A stretch of 64,000 bases of DNA from Methanobacterium paludis. GTDB taxonomy: Archaea > Methanobacteriota > Methanobacteria > Methanobacteriales > Methanobacteriaceae. A model generated the notes under the pieces. That model did no database searches and was not told the origin of the DNA. It saw only the letters and a program-made list of their open reading frames with translations. The position numbers and the translations under genes are program-made. Of the stretch, positions 26,094 through 36,379 are shown in pieces; the first letter of the stretch is position 1, and each line of letters begins with the position of its first letter. Location of the stretch: assembly GCF_000214725.1 (NCBI RefSeq), contig NC_015574.1, forward strand, positions 1,500,001-1,564,000, given 5' to 3'.

Positions 26094-26849
26094 ATGGGGC
26101 TACAATTACATCCAATTATTTCTATACCTTTCGGAGTGATTACAACTATAGTATTCCTTCAAGTCTTTGGAATTCCCACATTACCGCTTGGTGGAAATGC
26201 AGGGATTTTAATTTTAATTCCTGTTGCAATTATATTTGGAGGATTCACAGCTACGTATTTTACCGACACTAACGACAAAAAAATAATATACAGTATTTGC
26301 GTAGGGATTATAATCTCATTTATAACACTGATCTTAGGATTAAAAGAGTACATAGGATATAACGACGTTGTAGTTATGTTTATATCTTTTTGCGTGATGG
26401 CAGGTATTGGTGGTTTTCTTGGAAAAATAGCAGATGAAGTTAACAGAAAAATATTAGAAATAAAATATAAAATATTATCAAATATTTCAGAAAGTAAAAA
26501 GAACATATTAAAGAACGTATTAATATCAATTTTATTTGTTGGTATGATGTCATTTATTTTTGTAGGATTAATTTTTATGCCCTTTGGAAATCCGGATATT
26601 ATCATTATTCAAAGCTCAGGATTTAGCCCAAATTCTACTTTAATATCTCCTAGTACAGTTACTTGGATAAACAACGATACCAAAATACATCGTGTTGTAA
26701 GTGATTACGGATTATTTGATAGTGGTAACATAACCCCCGGACAGAGTTACAGTCATTATTTTAGGGACGTTAAAGCGTATCCATATCATGATTCAATAGA
26801 TCCATCTATGAAAGGGACTGTACTACTCCCCATGTCACCTGGTGAATAA
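26094..26849 (+). CDS. membrane protein with degenerate cupredoxin domain
   Basis: 251 residues. Four N-terminal helices (about 7-110), then a fifth (about 140-165) lead to an external C-terminal domain (172-251). That domain follows the plastocyanin-like pattern: GFSPNSTLISPSTVTWINNDTKIHRVVSD, PGQSYSHYF and YPYHDSIDPSMKGTV. In copper-binding relatives the last motif reads Y-H-C-S-I-H-P-x-M; here Cys is Asp233 and the following His is Asp236, while H199 and M239 remain. Type 1 copper binding is therefore unlikely. CGAGGAG precedes the ATG. It likely forms an operon with the hypothetical gene before it. Function unknown. Confidence 0.75.
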   Translation: MGLQLHPIISIPFGVITTIVFLQVFGIPTLPLGGNAGILILIPVAIIFGGFTATYFTDTNDKKIIYSICVGIIISFITLILGLKEYIGYNDVVVMFISFCVMAGIGGFLGKIADEVNRKILEIKYKILSNISESKKNILKNVLISILFVGMMSFIFVGLIFMPFGNPDIIIIQSSGFSPNSTLISPSTVTWINNDTKIHRVVSDYGLFDSGNITPGQSYSHYFRDVKAYPYHDSIDPSMKGTVLLPMSPGE

Positions 26850-27015
26850 AATTATGAAACCCATTTTGAATAGGAAATTTACACCATCCCTTTTTACTGC
26901 GTCCCGTTTGTGATAATATCACTAAAAACTCGTTTTTGTTTAAAAGTCTTTCTGTTTGATTGTAGATCGAAAATAATATATTATTGTTTAAAATGACATA
27001 ACTTTGGGGGATTGG

Positions 27016-27612
27016 ATGAAATGTTCTGAATGTGGAATGGAGAATCCTGATAGTGCAGAATTTTGTCAGGAATGTGGGGAAAAATTAAACAATAGAAAGA
27101 ATATTTCTAAAGAGGTTGTAGGTTTAAATTAAATTAAATTAAACGATTCAACTGAAACTAAAAAGGTTGGTTGGTGGAGGAGGCAAACAACAACTGGAAA
27201 AGTTTTGTCAATATTTTTTGCTATATGTATAATTGGAATAATATTAATCGTGGCAGTGGGAATCACAATTGCAGACGCTACCAAATTGGAAATTTCTAAT
27301 CCATCTAATAATACTACTGATAATGATCTACCATTCGATAAATTGACTCTTTTTGGAGTAACTGACCCTAACGCCACAGTCGCAGTATATGTAAATGGTT
27401 CACAAATTAATTCTGGGAATATAACAGCCAATCAAAATGGTAAATTTAATTACACTGTAACTAAGCTTCCCTTTGGTGAAACTTTAATCACCGTTGTAGC
27501 TAAAGCTCCAAATAAATCACCCTCTCAAACTGCAATATTATATTACACTAGAACTGAATCAAACAGTGGGGAACAAGCTGCGATGAATTTAACCTATAAT
27601 GCTACCTTTTAA
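27016..27612 (+). pseudogene. zinc-ribbon membrane protein interrupted by an in-frame TAA
   Basis: From ATG 27016 the frame encodes a zinc ribbon (MKCSECGMENPDSAEFCQECGEKL, given here as CSECG and FCQECG motifs; C3, C6, C17, C20), then a TAA at 27130-27132. The same frame continues with KKVGWWRRQTTTGKV, a transmembrane helix (VLSIFFAICIIGIILIVAVGI) and an Ig-like external domain (FDKLTLFGVTDPNATVAVYV...) to a stop at 27610. Zinc ribbon, helix and external domain in this order is a common archaeal architecture, so this was one gene. The stop falls in a run of three AAATT units at 27125-27140, which suggests a 15-base slippage insertion. Either half could still be translated; the C-terminal half has an ATG at 27205. 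Confidence 0.7.
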
Positions 27613-27926
27613 GTTAACAGAACAAGAATTGCATTGCAGGTTATACCCAAACCAAACAAGTTCCCCCTGTTTTTTCCTTTTAATTTCTCCCTAAAAAACG
27701 CAGGATCCTCATTGAAAACTATACATAGTTCCAGGTTTTATGAAAATTCTGCCAAAAGGCTGTTTTGACACGAATGGCCTTGAAAACAGCATGAAATATT
27801 AAAAGAGTTGATATCCACAAAAAGAAGAATCAAATAACTAATAATTACCAAACAAGCTTAATAAAGGATATTTAGAAGGTTATTGTAGGCAATATCGAGC
27901 TTTAAAATAAAAATAAGGAAATAAGA
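27613..27926. other. spacer between convergent genes
   Basis: AT-rich; TTGAAAACTATA and similar pieces but no recognisable element or gene. Confidence 0.4.
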
Positions 27927-28305
27927 TCATATGTTCCTTAACATGTATCTAAATGACGTCATGTAAAGTTTTGAGACACTCCACTTAGTTTTGACTACAT
28001 TAAATGATTTATAATTTCCCCATGGGGCCTTAGCAGTTGTTACAATCTGAATTTTGTTAGTTGAAATCTTTCTTAAATCTATTGTCATTCTACCAGATTT
28101 TCCATTTTTATATTTTACAGTAATGGCTGTTTGGATGTATTTTGTATTGTATTGGGTTGTAGTAAATGACATAGTTCCATAACAATGGAAGTTTGTGCTG
28201 TAAACTGTATGTGTATTCTTATCAACCACTTTGGCCGCTGATACAGGACCCATTAGAAGTAGTCCAGCTATCATTAACGCTGAATATTAATATATTCCTT
28301 TTCAT
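27927..28305 (-). pseudogene. small secreted protein, frameshifted in its signal peptide
   Basis: The visible frame (27927-28274) starts MIAGLLLMGPVSAAK and continues for 115 residues of a beta-rich, Lys/Thr-rich secreted protein (YSTNFHCYGTMSFTTTQYNTKYIQTAITVKYKNGKSG). Upstream, an ATG at 28305 with a good AGGTG site reads MKRNILI and is then out of frame by one base. Removing one T near 28283-28286 joins MKRNILI to SALMIAGLLLMGPVSAA, a textbook signal peptide. So either the gene carries a recent single-base insertion or the base is a sequencing error. The mature protein family is not recognised; similar small exported proteins occur in Methanobacterium. Confidence 0.65.
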
Positions 28306-28859
28306 TTTTTACACCTTTAAACTTGTAATATCCACTTATAACAAAAATAAAGGGAAATTAACCTTTTTTAATCAATATTATCTGATTTATGTGCTTTGTT
28401 TACCACACTAGTATCATTCACTAGATTCTTTGCTTGTTGAATTTGCATTTTAGATCCACAGATATAACTTAATTCTTCACCCTTCGTTCTTGTTACATTC
28501 TCGTATTACATTTAATATGCTTAAATCTTACGCTTTTAAACCTCTGCTTCTTGGCAAATTTCAATATTAAAGAGTCTGATGCTAACAGGTATTTCAACAC
28601 TAGTTCTTAGCTTTGCACAACCATTTCAATCCTAAAATAGTCTGATTCTAACAATTTTTCCAGTACTAATATAGTAGTCAAGTATTAAGGTCTAGAATAT
28701 CTATTTTTTTTATGTATAATTTATCTAAAAAGTATTATCTAAAATTTAAAAATAAACCATCTTATGAATAAATTGTTTAAGTAATATTAAAAACTCAAAA
28801 AAGTTGATAAAAAAATTTAGAATATTCTAAAAAATAAAAAAAGTGTTTAAGGATTTTTT
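28306..28859. other. spacer holding a decayed CRISPR mini-array
   Basis: AT-rich sequence. Its notable content is the pair of CRISPR repeats at 28558-28652. The rest shows no gene. Confidence 0.5.
28558..28652 (-). CRISPR. decayed two-repeat CRISPR remnant, left of the main array
   Basis: A degenerate 29-base copy (28558-28586, ATTTCAATATTAAAGAG...GCTAAC), a 36-base spacer, and a perfect copy of the main-array repeat (28623-28652). The orientation is the same as in the main array 2.46 kb to the right. Intact repeat plus decayed repeat is typical of the old trailer end of an array. A split surface-protein gene now lies between the remnant and the array, so it may have been inserted into, or next to, an older and longer array. 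Confidence 0.9.
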
Positions 28860-29774
28860 TTACGCTGTGCTTGTAATAAAACGGGAAACATAACCGGATA
28901 CGTTGTTACCCGCTAGATCAGCCACGCTACCTGTATGAATAAGCAAAGTGTACTCAACTCCCTTACTCAAAACACCGGTCGGGGTTACAGTCAACACATT
29001 ACCATTGATAGACCATGTACTCGGTACAAGCGTACCATTACTGTTCACAAGTTCTATCCAACCAGTACCTGCTTTGATAGATTCACTGAATGTGACTTTA
29101 CTTGCAACGTTTATATTGTTGTTTCCAGGATCCACAGATTTCACAGTAGGTGCAATAGTGTCCGCAGTGAAGCGAGACACATAACCTTTTGCACTGTTAC
29201 CTGCTAGATCAGTGACACTGCCTGTGTGGACAAGCAAAAGATAGTTAACTCCCTTGCTTAGGGTACTGTTGAGTGTTATGGTTAACACATTACCGCTTAT
29301 AGACCAATTACTTGGCACAGCCGTACCATTACTAGTTACAAGTTCTATCCAACCATTACCAGCTTTGATAGATTCACTGAATGTGACTTTAATCACCTTA
29401 TCATGTGCAACATTCACTGCGTTGTTTGCAGGATCCACAGATTTCACAGCAGGTGCAACAACATCACCAGTGAAACGAGAAACGTAACCTGCAACCTTAT
29501 TACCCTCCAGATCAGTAACACTGCCTGTGTGGATAAGCAGAAGATAGTTAACTCCTTTAGTTAAAGTACTGTTAAGAGTTACAGTCAAAATATTACCGCT
29601 GATGGACCAGCTACTAGGCACAACCGTACCATTACTAGTTACAAGCTCGATCCAACCAGTACCTGCTTTGATTGATTCACTGAATGTGACTTTAATCACC
29701 TTATCCAGTGCAACGTTCACAGCATTATTTGCAGGATCCACAGATTTCACAGTAGGTGCAGTGCTAAATGTCAC
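28860..29774 (-). CDS. Ig-like repeat half of a split surface protein
   Basis: 304 residues of three SbsA Ig-like (Big_5) repeats of about 100 residues (VKSVDPANNAVNVA, VTFSESIKAGTGWIELV, LLLIHTGSVTDLEGN), similar to those in the adhesin at 6482 but clearly diverged. The frame begins with a GTG that overlaps the TGA of the upstream frame (GTGA). It has no signal peptide of its own, so alone it would stay inside the cell. In the upstream direction the frame stays open back to a TAA at about 29834, across KNPSKKYIGSVTFSTAPT. It is best read as the C-terminal half of the gene at 29771-30721, separated by a -1 frame change. No wall anchor is visible at its end. Confidence 0.75.
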   Translation of the reverse strand: MTFSTAPTVKSVDPANNAVNVALDKVIKVTFSESIKAGTGWIELVTSNGTVVPSSWSISGNILTVTLNSTLTKGVNYLLLIHTGSVTDLEGNKVAGYVSRFTGDVVAPAVKSVDPANNAVNVAHDKVIKVTFSESIKAGNGWIELVTSNGTAVPSNWSISGNVLTITLNSTLSKGVNYLLLVHTGSVTDLAGNSAKGYVSRFTADTIAPTVKSVDPGNNNINVASKVTFSESIKAGTGWIELVNSNGTLVPSTWSINGNVLTVTPTGVLSKGVEYTLLIHTGSVADLAGNNVSGYVSRFITSTA

Positions 29775-30721
29775 GCTTCCAATATACTTTTTTGATGGAT
29801 TTTTGGTAGTGATTTTGCTGATATTTTATGCCCCATAAAGATTATATTATCCGGGTTTCCTCTACTTGTTCCAATTAATTTTCCACCATCAAAGGATGCC
29901 CATATTTTAATTTTACTTGAACCCATGAGGTTTTCTACTTGGTAGGTAATTATGTTGCGCCTGTTAACACCCCATCTGTCAGTACCTGCCAGGTATATGG
30001 CCGCGGATACTGAATCGGATGTAAAACTTCCTTCTCTGTAAAATTTGGGACTGTTAGGCACGCTTACATAACTGCCATCTTTCATTTTAAATATTTTAAG
30101 TTTTAGTAATCCAGAATTGTAAGTAACAATTCCCACATTGCCCTTAGGATCTTTAATAAGGAAATGTCCCATTCCCATTTTCTTTATGAGGTTAGAAACT
30201 TGGTCCATACGGGTTTTAGTTATCTTTCCTTCCAGGGACATAGATCCTGCAATGCTTTCCAGGTTTTTATTTATCCAGACAACATCTGGACCTCCTGCTG
30301 AAACGATCCACCCCTTACTTGTGATTATGGTATGAAAGAAGTATCCATTAACTGTTTTGTACTCTTTAATTGCTTTTTTTCCATACCAGTTTACTTCTAC
30401 CATGTAGAGATCGGCTGCATATGTTGAATCTCGTCTATATGCAAAAACATCAACACCATCTTTAACATGCAATAGAACAGAACAACATCCAGTTTCGTTA
30501 ACAGCTGATGGCGATTTAACTGTTGTAAAATTAGTACTGCAAGAATTTTCATATGTACTGTAGTTACTATCTACAGAAGAATTTAAAGAAGAAATAGTTA
30601 AATTTGTACTTAAATCAGGAGTAGAATTATCTGAAATATTGTCTGCAGCAGCAGCACTCCCTAAAAATGCTAAATAAAAAATAATAAGTGATATGCTTAT
30701 GAAAATTAATTTATGGTTCAA
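29771..30721 (-). CDS. secreted N-terminal half of a split surface protein
   Basis: About 316 residues from a TTG at 30721, which follows a GGGGAGGGGAGGTT ribosome site; an ATG at 30763 lies upstream of that site and is unlikely. Signal peptide: NHKLIFISISLIIFYLAFLGSAAAA. The mature part has a Ser/Asn/Thr-rich linker and then a domain starting GCCSVLLHVKDGVDVFAYRRDS, with GYFFHTIITSKGWIVSAGGPDVVWINKN and FKMKDGSYVSVPNSPKFYREGSF. The Cys followed by this beta-rich pattern faintly recalls Ntn-hydrolase (C45/acyltransferase-like) enzymes, but I cannot confirm it. The frame ends in TGA overlapping the GTG of the Ig-like half. A C-AAAAAA-G run about 18 bases before the stop would allow a -1 shift into that half. 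Confidence 0.7.
   Translation of the reverse strand: MNHKLIFISISLIIFYLAFLGSAAAADNISDNSTPDLSTNLTISSLNSSVDSNYSTYENSCSTNFTTVKSPSAVNETGCCSVLLHVKDGVDVFAYRRDSTYAADLYMVEVNWYGKKAIKEYKTVNGYFFHTIITSKGWIVSAGGPDVVWINKNLESIAGSMSLEGKITKTRMDQVSNLIKKMGMGHFLIKDPKGNVGIVTYNSGLLKLKIFKMKDGSYVSVPNSPKFYREGSFTSDSVSAAIYLAGTDRWGVNRRNIITYQVENLMGSSKIKIWASFDGGKLIGTSRGNPDNIIFMGHKISAKSLPKIHQKSILEA
29783..29800 (-). other. possible -1 frameshift site (A6G)
   Basis: On the minus strand the codons CAT CAA AAA AGT precede TAT-ATT-GG. A tRNA slipping back by one on AAA would read AAG TAT ATT GGA AGC and enter the frame of the Ig-like half. No downstream stem-loop was identified by eye. A one-base deletion in an A run further upstream (about 29828-29832) explains the same split equally well. 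Confidence 0.35.
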
Positions 30722-30763
30722 TAACCTCCCCTCCCCTAATTCAATTATTATATTGCCCTGCAT

Positions 30764-31116
30764 ATCTCAGCATTTTCATCAATTGAGATCCACAATTTGA
30801 AATTTCATTCCTTCTAAATGAATGAATACCTCCAATTTAACTTTATTAATTTAATGTTTACTAGTTTATGATTTCTGGAACATTAATATATTATTTACTA
30901 TTATAAACAAATCGGAAGAGTTATATGGATTATTAAAATTCAAATAGAAGATTAAATCAAAAAATAAGAGCTATAAAACTAGTAAACTGTTTAAAATTTC
31001 AGGAAAATGTTACATCACTGTTCACATATAATGTAATAATGTAATAATTAAACCATATTATTGAAGCAAATAGTATTATATGTTTAATCTTTATGTTTAT
31101 TTTTGTAATATTTAAA
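30764..31116. other. spacer before the CRISPR array
   Basis: AT-rich upstream region of the minus-strand surface protein, running into the trailer end of the main CRISPR array. No gene or further repeat copy is visible. Confidence 0.5.
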
Positions 31117-33564
31117 ATTTCAATCCTAAAATAGTCTGATTCTAACTTGTGTGATCTGATTCTATGAATAGTTTATCAGTCACATTTCAATCCTAAAATA
31201 GTCTGATTCTAACTGGTATAAGACATAAATTAGATGCATTTATAAATATATTTCAATCCTAAAATAGTCTGATTCTAACAACACCTGCATACAGCAATAT
31301 CAATTTAATTTTATATATTTCAATCCTAAAATAGTCTGATTCTAACCTTTTAGGAACTGGAGATGGGTTCATAGAAGTAGCCAATTTCAATCCTAAAATA
31401 GTCTGATTCTAACTTACCACCCTTAACGGATGGCGTGATTGATGGTGCATATTTCAATCCTAAAATAGTCTGATTCTAACGCATTTGTGGACATCCAGAT
31501 ATTACGGTGTGGATGCTATTTCAATCCTAAAATAGTCTGATTCTAACAGGTTTCAAACCTCTTTCTTCATATTCAAGAGCCTTATTTCAATCCTAAAATA
31601 GTCTGATTCTAACAGTTCATAATTTACATCTGTACCAAATTTACTTTCTTATTTCAATCCTAAAATAGTCTGATTCTAACTCATGATCATGGTGTGTTAC
31701 CTGATAGTGTTGCAATATTTCAATCCTAAAATAGTCTGATTCTAACTAACTCTTTATGGTTATCCATGTTTAACTTATACCAATTTCAATCCTAAAATAG
31801 TCTGATTCTAACTCCTTTTCTTCCATACACATCTATATCTCCAATCTTATTTCAATCCTAAAATAGTCTGATTCTAACTCAAAATGAAAATGGATCGAGA
31901 TGCTTAGTAGGAATATTTCAATCCTAAAATAGTCTGATTCTAACAATTTTGGATTCATACTCCCCTACTCCAAAAGTCAAAATTTCAATCCTAAAATAGT
32001 CTGATTCTAACTACACTTATACGGGAACGATAAATTCTAGTATAACTAGATTTCAATCCTAAAATAGTCTGATTCTAACTTAAAACGTTGAAAGACTGCT
32101 TCCAAACCGATGAGTAATTTCAATCCTAAAATAGTCTGATTCTAACTGAAAGGGAAATTAGTAAACAGATAGACAAATTAGAATTTCAATCCTAAAATAG
32201 TCTGATTCTAACCCGCCATGGGACATGATTGGACACCCTACCCCCTCAATTTCAATCCTAAAATAGTCTGATTCTAACTTTTTTACCATTCCCCTTTAAT
32301 TCTTCTTTTTCTTCATTTCAATCCTAAAATAGTCTGATTCTAACCAAAATCTATATAAGCTATGCTACCTAAGATCAACAATTTCAATCCTAAAATAGTC
32401 TGATTCTAACAAAGTTACAACGCTCTTAACGGGTGACGTGCTGTGATTTCAATCCTAAAATAGTCTGATTCTAACCGCTTTCAAAGTAGGAACGCTCCTT
32501 TTAGGTGAAAGATTTCAATCCTAAAATAGTCTGATTCTAACACCTCTTGATGATGAGGAATTAGAGTTTGTAGGCTCATTTCAATCCTAAAATAGTCTGA
32601 TTCTAACTGCGAGCAGTAAGTGTAGTTGAAACGGAACTGAAAAGATTTCAATCCTAAAATAGTCTGATTCTAACAACCATTGTTCTGAAGAATATATTAA
32701 AAAATAAGGAATTTCAATCCTAAAATAGTCTGATTCTAACTCCAACATACACATCTTGGAATGAACTCATCTGTGTATTTCAATCCTAAAATAGTCTGAT
32801 TCTAACTAATCTTGCATGACGCGACCTCCGTGGTTGTTGTCAATTTCAATCCTAAAATAGTCTGATTCTAACCCTTGTAATAGTAGCAAACAGCAACACC
32901 AAAATTGTATTTCAATCCTAAAATAGTCTGATTCTAACCCGCCTTCAAGTTCTTTTAAGATGATATTATTGCTATTTCAATCCTAAAATAGTCTGATTCT
33001 AACATTACCTAATTCTAATGTTCAATGCAATGATGCAGAATTTCAATCCTAAAATAGTCTGATTCTAACGATGGATGTTTTAGGGCAGATCAATTAATTA
33101 GATTAATTTCAATCCTAAAATAGTCTGATTCTAACGACTTCTACAACACTTATACGGTTGAAAGCTCCAGCATTTCAATCCTAAAATAGTCTGATTCTAA
33201 CGAATCAAAATATGAAACGGGCTCATTTATGACCAAAATTTCAATCCTAAAATAGTCTGATTCTAACGATGCCAGCATTGCAGATGAAACCCAACATCAG
33301 CGAATTTCAATCCTAAAATAGTCTGATTCTAACCAGGTGTTGTCTCATATATGATCCCTGTTCCGAAGGAATTTCAATCCTAAAATAGTCTGATTCTAAC
33401 ACATTTAAGTTGAGGCCTTGAGGGTCGATTTTATCAATTTCAATCCTAAAATAGTCTGATTCTAACTTTAACATTCCCTATGACCAGTAATGAGGTTCAG
33501 GATATTTCAATCCTAAAATAGTCTGATTCTAACCAAGAGCAGTAAATCCAATCTTAATACATTC

Positions 33565-33595
<31 letters not shown>

Positions 33596-34166
33596 CTAAC
33601 ACATCTAATAGAAGCAGTTGCTTCTGTATATTCTCTAATTTCAATCCTAAAATAGTCTGATTCTAACTTGATACTTCAGTTCACTTAGAAACCTTGCTTT
33701 TTCATTTCAATCCTAAAATAGTCTGATTCTAACATGACAGGAAATGCCAACAAATAGAGTCGAATCTGGCATTTCAATCCTAAAATAGTCTGATTCTAAC
33801 AAATCAAAGTTATCCATTTTAAGCTCAGTTATGTTGATTTCAATCCTAAAATAGTCTGATTCTAACATTTTATCAAGTAAGACCTCATGACCTTCCTCAC
33901 TTCATTTCAATCCTAAAATAGTCTGATTCTAACAACAGATAACCAAACAACTGATAATAATTCAACTGAATTTCAATCCTAAAATAGTCTGATTCTAACA
34001 AAAAAAAAGTTAGAAGTGTAAAATTCTACACTTCATTTCAATCCTAAAATAGTCTGATTCTAACCTTAATATCGGTTGGTGTTTCCTTGTAATAACAATT
34101 ATTTCAATCCTAAAATAGTCTGATTCTAACTCACGCGGTCTTTTTGCTTATGTTTATAAGTAAAAA

Positions 34167-34328
34167 ATTTCAATCCTAAAATAGTCTGATTCTAACTCTT
34201 TATATGCGTCTAAATATATTAGGATTGAAAGAATTTCAATCCTAAAATAGTCTGATTCTAACATAATCATCATTATCCCAAACAAACACATGAATGAAAT
34301 TTCAATCCTAAAATAGTCTGATTCTAAC
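34167..34328 (-). repeat. duplicated block of two spacers, copy 1
   Basis: Repeat-spacer-repeat-spacer-repeat identical to 34432-34593. The spacers are 34197-34232 and 34263-34298. Two other spacers separate the copies, giving the order A-B-C-D-A-B. Confidence 0.95.
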
Positions 34329-34431
34329 ATGGTCATATACTTGTGCAACTGCATCAATCGCATTTATTTCAATCCTAAAATAGTCTGATTCTAACTCAAA
34401 AATAGGACGTTTATCATTCCCAAGTATAAGT

Positions 34432-34593
34432 ATTTCAATCCTAAAATAGTCTGATTCTAACTCTTTATATGCGTCTAAATATATTAGGATTGAAAGAATT
34501 TCAATCCTAAAATAGTCTGATTCTAACATAATCATCATTATCCCAAACAAACACATGAATGAAATTTCAATCCTAAAATAGTCTGATTCTAAC
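34432..34593 (-). repeat. duplicated block of two spacers, copy 2
   Basis: Identical to 34167-34328, offset by exactly 265 bases (four units). It most simply reflects recombination between repeats that duplicated part of the array. Confidence 0.95.
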
Positions 34594-34888
34594 CCATTGT
34601 ATCACCTCTTTTTCAGGACATACAACCCAATTTCAATCCTAAAATAGTCTGATTCTAACGTTCTAATCCATAAATAAAAGCCTATCATAGAGTGTATTTC
34701 AATCCTAAAATAGTCTGATTCTAACTATGTTAGCCCATGTTCCTCTGAGCAATACTTTTTCATTTCAATCCTAAAATAGTCTGATTCTAACTTAAATAAT
34801 AAATGAACAATAAAACAATGTTTAAAAGATTTCAATCCTAAAATAGTCTGATTCTAACTATCCTTAATTGCTTTGGAACTAAGGTCGT

Positions 34889-34919
<31 letters not shown>

Positions 34920-35085
34920 CTAACAGTAGACTGTTTCAAAGTCATAGGGCGGTCACTCTTATTTCAATCCTAAAATAGTCTGATTCTAACATAAATTTCT
35001 CCAACTTCATAATATGTCATATTATATATTTCAATCCTAAAATAGTCTGATTCTAACTAACAATAAATAGTAAATATGTAAGTGC

Positions 35086-35119
<34 letters not shown>

Positions 35120-36379
35120 CTAACGGTTAAACAAGCTGAAAAAATAATTAATTTAATGAAATTTCAATCCTAAAATAGTCTGATTCTAACTCATAAAGAC
35201 CATTTCTATAAATACTCATATAAACTATTTCAATCCTAAAATAGTCTGATTCTAACCCAATTTGCAGCGTTTGAAGCCCTCATGGTTTCGGTGATTTCAA
35301 TCCTAAAATAGTCTGATTCTAACAAGATACAACACATTTAAAATCAATGATAAAAAAACATTTCAATCCTAAAATAGTCTGATTCTAACCTCATTTCTTT
35401 TTCAATGTTTCTTCTAATTCATCAAAATTTCAATCCTAAAATAGTCTGATTCTAACTGTAAATGGTGTTGTATCCGAACTTGTATCAACTGAATTTCAAT
35501 CCTAAAATAGTCTGATTCTAACACATGTCATGGTCTAATGTAGCCCACCCGCCACATTATTTCAATCCTAAAATAGTCTGATTCTAACTGCAAGTTCTTG
35601 TTCCGTTCTTGCAACCTCATCAAGGATTTCAATCCTAAAATAGTCTGATTCTAACGGAACATGGACTTTTAGGTGGAATGTGGTTGCAAAATTTCAATCC
35701 TAAAATAGTCTGATTCTAACATTGAAAAACTCGATGGAAAAAAGGTTATTCCTTGTATTTCAATCCTAAAATAGTCTGATTCTAACTTGAAAGTCCACTG
35801 GCAGATGAACCCCGAAAATTTGATTTCAATCCTAAAATAGTCTGATTCTAACTTAAGTTATGGAGATGACTACACGGAAGATTTGGCATTTCAATCCTAA
35901 AATAGTCTGATTCTAACTTGTTTCTCTGTTGCATCTGATAAGCTTGTTACGATATTTCAATCCTAAAATAGTCTGATTCTAACTTTAATCCTTCTAAAGA
36001 TTATTATGAGGGCAAATTAAATTTCAATCCTAAAATAGTCTGATTCTAACTAACAGATCAGGATCCTACTTTTGCAGAAAATACATATTTCAATCCTAAA
36101 ATAGTCTGATTCTAACGTTGAACATGAAATCAAAGAACAGCTAAAAATGCGTATTTCAATCCTAAAATAGTCTGATTCTAACTGAAAGATTGAAGATACC
36201 AGAAACAATTACAGTTGCATTTCAATCCTAAAATAGTCTGATTCTAACAAATCTTTAGCGTTGATTGTAGCTGTTTGATCAACATTTCAATCCTAAAATA
36301 GTCTGATTCTAACAAAAAACCAGCTAAAAGAAGAACTCCAAAAGAAATCATTTCAATCCTAAAATAGTCTGATTCTAAC

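Noticed and set aside
34154..34556. Open frames across the CRISPR array with a repeating LESDYFRIEI peptide
   Set aside because: They are translations of the CRISPR repeat, not genes.
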